Of a DNA stretch of 64,000 nucleotides, positions 60,146-64,000 are shown in pieces. Position 1 is the stretch's first letter, and each line of letters starts with the position of its first letter. The position numbers were made by a program, and so were the translations under genes. The notes beneath the pieces are model-generated. The model was not told the DNA's origin. It searched no databases and worked only from the letters and a program-made list of their open reading frames with translations. The stretch is from UBA11606 sp964504305 (GTDB lineage Bacteria > Actinomycetota > Acidimicrobiia > Acidimicrobiales > Aldehydirespiratoraceae): positions 248,001 to 312,000 of the forward strand of contig CAZDEB010000002.1 in NCBI GenBank assembly GCA_964504305.1, in the 5' to 3' direction.

Positions 60146-62242
60146 TTAGACGAACGCTCCAGCGAAGACCAGCGACACGATGGTCATGACCTTCAACAAG
60201 ATGTTCATGGCCGGGCCGGAGGTGTCCTTGAACGGATCGCCAACCGTGTCGCCGACGACGGCGGCCTTGTGGGGGTCGCCACCCTTGCCGCCGTGAGCGC
60301 CCGCTTCGATGTACTTCTTGGCGTTGTCCCATGCTCCGCCCGCGTTGGCCATGAAGATGGCTAGCGCGAAGCCTGTGACGAGCGCACCGGCCAGCAAACC
60401 GCCGAGGGCATCGACGTTGACGAATCCAACGACGAGCGGGACCACCACAGCCAGGGCTCCAGGGATCACCATTTCCTTGAGCGATGCTTCGGTCGAGATC
60501 GCTACGCAGCGAGCGGAGTCGGGTACGACCCCTTCCTTGCCTTCACGAAGACCGGGGATCTCGCGGAATTGGCGACGAACTTCCTCGATCATCGCCGTCG
60601 CGGCCCGGCCCACGGCATCAATCGTGAGCGCCGCGAACAGGAACGGCAAACCAGCACCGATGAACAGGCCGATGAACACGTCGACTTCGCCAACGTTGAG
60701 GCTCAATGTGCCGCCTTCTTGCTGCACGGCGAATTCGAAGCTCTTGAACAGCGCCAGTGCGGTGAGCGCCGCGGAACCAACGGCGAAGCCCTTGGCGATG
60801 GCCGCGGTGGTGTTACCCAGCGAGTCGAGGGCATCGGTTACTTCGCGAACCGAAGGGTCGAGCTCGGCCATCTCGGCGATTCCGCCGGCGTTGTCGGCAA
60901 TAGGACCGTAAGCGTCGACAGAAACAACAACGCCTGTGGTGGCGAGCATGCCGATCGCGGCCACGGCAATGCCGTAAATGCCCGCGAACTGGGTCTGATC
61001 GCCGAGGGTGACCTCGCCGCCCCAGTAGGCCACGCCCACTCCGATAAGAATCAGGACCACCGACGCTGCGACGGAAACCATGCCAGCGCTGATACCCGAC
61101 AACACGGTGGTAGCGGGTCCGGTTTCGGCCTGGGCGGCAATCTTCTTAACGGGCCCGTATTGATCTGAGGTATAGTACTCGGCGGTTTTGCCGAGCGCCC
61201 AACCAACTACGAGTCCGCCGATGACGGAGATAGCAAGGCCGTAGGGCGCATTTTCGCGGAACAGATCGGTGTCGCCGAACATCCAGTAGGCAATACGAAC
61301 CGTGGCGACAATCGTGAGCCCCATGGCGACGTTGGTACCCATGTGCAGAGCTTTGCTCAGCGACTTTGAGTCGGTGCTGTCGCCACCCTTGACCATGAAC
61401 GAGCCGATGATCGATGCCACCATGCCGACGAAGGCAATGGCCATCGGGAACGTCAGGTACGAGATGATTCCGTCGTTGCCGGCGTCGGTGGTGGCCATCG
61501 GGAGGGCGAAAGCCGTCAGCGAAATCGGAGCGATGATCGAGCCGGCGTAGGACTCGAACAGGTCGGCTCCCATGCCCGCGACGTCGCCAACGTTGTCGCC
61601 GACGTTGTCGGCAATGGTTGCCGGGTTACGAGGGTCGTCCTCGGGAATGCCGGCTTCGACCTTGCCGACAAGGTCGGCGCCGACGTCGGCGGCCTTGGTG
61701 TAGATACCACCGCCGACACGAGAGAACAGAGCAATCGAGGAGGCACCAAGCCCGTAGGCGGTGACAACCTCAAACGCCTGATCGATCTCGGCCCACACAA
61801 CGAAGATGAGGTAGGTGAGCATCAGCCCGGCCAAGGCCAAGCCGGCAACGGAGAATCCCATCACGGCTCCGCCACGGAACGCGACAGGAAGCGCCTTGCC
61901 GGGACCGTCTTTGGCAGCCTCGGTGGTTCGAGCGTTGGCCATGGTTGCCACCGTCATGCCGGCATAGCCGGCCGTGGCCGATAGTACGGCGCCCATGAGG
62001 TAACTGATCGAGGCGAACGGCGTGATCACGATCGCCAGAAGGACCATCATCGCAACAACGAAGACGGACACCCAGGTGTATTCCTGTTTGAGGAACGCTT
62101 TGGCTCCTCGCTGGATCTCTTCCATGAGGAAGACCATGCGGTCGTTCCCGGGAGGTGCGGCCTTGACCGCCTTGTAATAAAAGCCGGCTAGCAAAAGCCC
62201 GGCGATCGCCGAGATCAGAGCCAGATAGGGGACAGCGCTCAC
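60146..62242 (-). CDS. hppA: Membrane-bound ion-pumping pyrophosphatase
   Basis: This 698-residue protein, with about 16 helices, couples pyrophosphate hydrolysis to H+ or Na+ transport. Substrate motifs are DNVGDNVGDVAGMGADLFESY-like (split here as DNVGDNVGD and GMGADLFESY), DNAGGIAEMA and DTVGDPFKDTSGPAMN. The determinant motif reads GNTTAAIAKGF with Ala where K+-independent enzymes have Lys, so I infer the K+-dependent class. Which ion is pumped is not decided here. It starts with GTG after AGGAG. It could depend on the K+ delivered by the nearby Trk system. Confidence 0.95.
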   Translation of the reverse strand: MSAVPYLALISAIAGLLLAGFYYKAVKAAPPGNDRMVFLMEEIQRGAKAFLKQEYTWVSVFVVAMMVLLAIVITPFASISYLMGAVLSATAGYAGMTVATMANARTTEAAKDGPGKALPVAFRGGAVMGFSVAGLALAGLMLTYLIFVVWAEIDQAFEVVTAYGLGASSIALFSRVGGGIYTKAADVGADLVGKVEAGIPEDDPRNPATIADNVGDNVGDVAGMGADLFESYAGSIIAPISLTAFALPMATTDAGNDGIISYLTFPMAIAFVGMVASIIGSFMVKGGDSTDSKSLSKALHMGTNVAMGLTIVATVRIAYWMFGDTDLFRENAPYGLAISVIGGLVVGWALGKTAEYYTSDQYGPVKKIAAQAETGPATTVLSGISAGMVSVAASVVLILIGVGVAYWGGEVTLGDQTQFAGIYGIAVAAIGMLATTGVVVSVDAYGPIADNAGGIAEMAELDPSVREVTDALDSLGNTTAAIAKGFAVGSAALTALALFKSFEFAVQQEGGTLSLNVGEVDVFIGLFIGAGLPFLFAALTIDAVGRAATAMIEEVRRQFREIPGLREGKEGVVPDSARCVAISTEASLKEMVIPGALAVVVPLVVGFVNVDALGGLLAGALVTGFALAIFMANAGGAWDNAKKYIEAGAHGGKGGDPHKAAVVGDTVGDPFKDTSGPAMNILLKVMTIVSLVFAGAFV

Positions 62243-62322
62243 AGTTTCTCCTGTCGTTGCGCGTTGAAAAGACCAGCAGACGCTATCGACCAGACAAGCG
62301 GCCTACAAGCATCCTCACCGGA

Positions 62323-63063
62323 TTAAGTCGACTCGAGCCAGCGCACGACCTCGGTGGCAAGATCTCCAGCGGCATGCGCGCCACCAAACAGGTGGTCCGC
62401 TCCGGCGATGGTTACCACCTCGGCATTGGCCGCGGCAGCCAAGCGCCTGGTCTGGGATTGCTCGACTACGTTGTCGTCACCGGCCTCGACGACCAACACC
62501 GGGATCGTCAAATTTTGTGCGGCATCCAACACGTCGTGGTTGGCCAAGTCGGCCAAGAACCCATCTCCGATTCGAAACGGGCGCCCGCCGATGTCCACAT
62601 CGATCGACCCGTCGTCGCCTCGTTCGCCATCGGTCAGCAGATGCGAAACATGGCCGACGCTTGATGGGGCGGCGATACAAATCAGCCGAGAGACGGTCTT
62701 GAGCCGCGAAGCCGCAAGCACCGCGGCGGCCCCTCCGAGCGAGTGGCCGATGAGTAGGCACGGACCGGCATTGCGTTCGATGAGAGCTACCGCGGCCCGT
62801 GTGATATCGCCGACCTCGGTGCCAACCGTAGTTTCGGCAAAGTCCCCGCCGCTCTCGCCCAGCCCGGTGGAATCGAACGTCAGCGTGAGCCATCCGGCCT
62901 CGGTGAGCGCCTTGGCGAGACGGGTCGTGGTGTGAACATCCTTGCCACACGTGAAGCAATGGGCGAGAACGGCGCTGCCGCGGACCTCGTCCTCTGGCGC
63001 TCTAAGCAGTCCGGCTAGCCGCGCTCCCCCACTTCCGACAAAGTCAAAACGTTCGACGTTCAC
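62323..63063 (-). CDS. Alpha/beta hydrolase of the YfdH/OsmC-associated type
   Basis: This protein of about 246 residues is an alpha/beta hydrolase. It has the special block VLAHCFTCGKDVHTTTRLA, then FDSTGLGESGGDF, then nucleophile Ser in IGHSLGGAAAVLAA. The acid is in VEAGDDNVV and the His in GADHLFGG. Relatives are often fused to OsmC; this one stands alone. I chose the GTG at 63063; the ATG at 63105 would add 14 residues. Neither has a good ribosome-binding site. Its substrate is unknown. Confidence 0.85.
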   Translation of the reverse strand: MNVERFDFVGSGGARLAGLLRAPEDEVRGSAVLAHCFTCGKDVHTTTRLAKALTEAGWLTLTFDSTGLGESGGDFAETTVGTEVGDITRAAVALIERNAGPCLLIGHSLGGAAAVLAASRLKTVSRLICIAAPSSVGHVSHLLTDGERGDDGSIDVDIGGRPFRIGDGFLADLANHDVLDAAQNLTIPVLVVEAGDDNVVEQSQTRRLAAAANAEVVTIAGADHLFGGAHAAGDLATEVVRWLEST

Positions 63064-63258
63064 CGACGAATCATGACACGCCTTGGCCCCGCAACCACCC
63101 TGCATCACTAGCTGTGGCCATAACTGCCACGCAGAGTCAAATACTCGTTTCAGTCCGATAACGAAGCCCTCTGGACACTGTTTCTGGACACAAAAATCGG
63201 TCGACAAGTTACCTAGAGGCCGCTGGTTGGGCGGCCGCCTAGAACATGGAGGTTCGAC

Positions 63259-63711
63259 ATGCTCTCGATCAATCGATCGATGCAACGCACCGCCGCTATC
63301 GCTACCGGCGGGTGGGCACAACTATTGGAAGGCGAAGAGGCCTTCGTCAAGCGCCGCGGCACGGGAGCCGGCGTGCTCTTGATCAACTACGCGAGAGAAC
63401 TTCTTCGCCATCTCCAAGATGACGACCGAATGCTGACAGAGTCGGCGGTGCTCGGAATAATCGAACGTCATCTCGAGTGGGCCGACCGAACCGCCATGGT
63501 GGGACCCGGCCGACTCGGAGTTGTGATGGTCCCGGTGGACGGTCCGCTCAGCCTGAGTCGTCGAGCGCGTAGCCTTCACCGCGACCTTCGTGCCGTTGGC
63601 ATCGAGGTCGACGTGGCCTACTCGATTCGTCGGCGTACCGGGGGCCTCGCCGCCGCCGCGGCGCGAGCCGACGCCGCCCTCGACAGCTCTATAGCCCGGT
63701 CGCGGCGCTGA
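63259..63711 (+). CDS. Degenerate GGDEF-like protein
   Basis: This 150-residue protein has the outline of a shortened GGDEF domain: VLLINYARELLRHLQDD, then a helix, then LEWADRTAMVGPGRLGVVMV where RxGGDEF would be, then ARSLHRDLRAVGIEVDVAYSIRR and AAAAARADAAL. The GG(D/E)EF signature is replaced by GPGRLG, so diguanylate cyclase activity should be absent. GGAGG (63248-63252) is six bases before the ATG. It may bind a nucleotide or be purely structural. It is divergent from the hydrolase gene. Confidence 0.65.
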   Translation: MLSINRSMQRTAAIATGGWAQLLEGEEAFVKRRGTGAGVLLINYARELLRHLQDDDRMLTESAVLGIIERHLEWADRTAMVGPGRLGVVMVPVDGPLSLSRRARSLHRDLRAVGIEVDVAYSIRRRTGGLAAAAARADAALDSSIARSRR

Positions 63712-63716
63712 ACCGC

Positions 63717-64000
63717 TCAGCCAACCGTTGTGGGACCAAGGTGTTGCAGCACTCGCGCCGCGACCCGATGACCCGCCAACACCGCTGATTTTGCATCGGC
63801 GCCGGTCCGGCGGCTCGCCAGAAACCCCGCAAGAAAACCGTCGCCGGCCCCTGTTCGGTCCCGTATTGGTTCAACAGGCGTGACGCTCACGGCGCTGGCC
63901 ACCCCGCCTTCTTGAACCACCAGAGTCGGCCGGCTGCCCGCGGTGATGATGGTTGTTGACGCACCGTCGATGCGATCGCGAGGCGACAGACCCAGCGCAA
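63717..64000 (-). CDS. PfkB-family sugar/nucleoside kinase, C-terminal part
   Basis: This is the last 93 codons of a PfkB kinase running off the window edge. It has TIITAGSRPTLVVQEGG and the signature DRTGAGDGFLAGFLASR, which binds ATP and contains the catalytic Asp. Ribokinase, adenosine kinase or pseudouridine kinase are all possible. The stop at 63717 is five bases from the end of the GGDEF-like gene. Confidence 0.87.
   Translation of the reverse strand, partial: ALGLSPRDRIDGASTTIITAGSRPTLVVQEGGVASAVSVTPVEPIRDRTGAGDGFLAGFLASRRTGADAKSAVLAGHRVAARVLQHLGPTTVG

Overview
The window looks like a draft chromosome contig from a high-GC actinobacterium, most likely class Acidimicrobiia (Ilumatobacter-like). 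The evidence is a proteasome ATPase (ARC/Mpa), the fused FO synthase FbiC for coenzyme F420, a DUF3151 protein, an AftD-type arabinofuranosyltransferase, a Streptomyces-type conservon, and a secreted protein joining three SLH repeats to a CAP domain. I see no rRNA, tRNA, CRISPR array, prophage or intact insertion sequence. A run of 100 N (41368-41467) marks an assembly gap inside the AftD gene.

Layout. 1-7680: start of the proteasome ATPase gene, a ferredoxin and a PPOX-fold flavoprotein, then a nine-gene minus-strand run (7007 to 1361). That run has a PBP4-like protein without catalytic residues, a LON-domain protein, three small membrane or unknown proteins, a TtuB-like sulfur carrier, a TtuA-like tRNA thiolase, TrmI and a lipoprotein protease. 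From the fourth gene onward these overlap by 1-4 bases. 7723-16220: unknown protein, FIST sensor, transketolase-transaldolase, SNF2 helicase with a small charged partner. 16338-24366: SLH-CAP protein, HxlR regulator coupled to fbiC, LOG protein, Cys-rich protein, and a minimal McrB/McrC-like pair. 24426-31549: ClC transporter, RNase D and rhodanese, MobA, DUF3151, pyruvate kinase, GDPD. 31726-35422: poorly characterised genes, a lytic transglycosylase, and a 775-base non-coding stretch that looks like a large structured RNA ending in a terminator. 35546-43333: envelope polysaccharide genes (UGM-like flavoprotein, GT2, GT4, AftD). 43330-47329: conservon cvnDCBA. 47482-64000: glutamate synthase, M18 aminopeptidase, Trk potassium system with two TrkH paralogues, 5-formyl-THF cyclo-ligase, membrane pyrophosphatase, a hydrolase, a degenerate GGDEF-like protein and a partial PfkB kinase.

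How the genes fit together. The overlapping TtuB-TtuA-TrmI block suggests coupled synthesis of two T-loop tRNA modifications (2-thio at position 54 and m1A58). The HxlR-FbiC overlap with a palindrome upstream suggests regulated F420 synthesis. Trk and a pyrophosphatase that appears K+-dependent form an ion and energy block. The envelope genes followed by the conservon suggest a cell-surface block. The most novel items are the candidate large RNA (about 34490-35200), the TtuB-like carrier with residues after its GG, the McrBC-like pair without a visible nuclease motif, and the dead PBP4 homologue.
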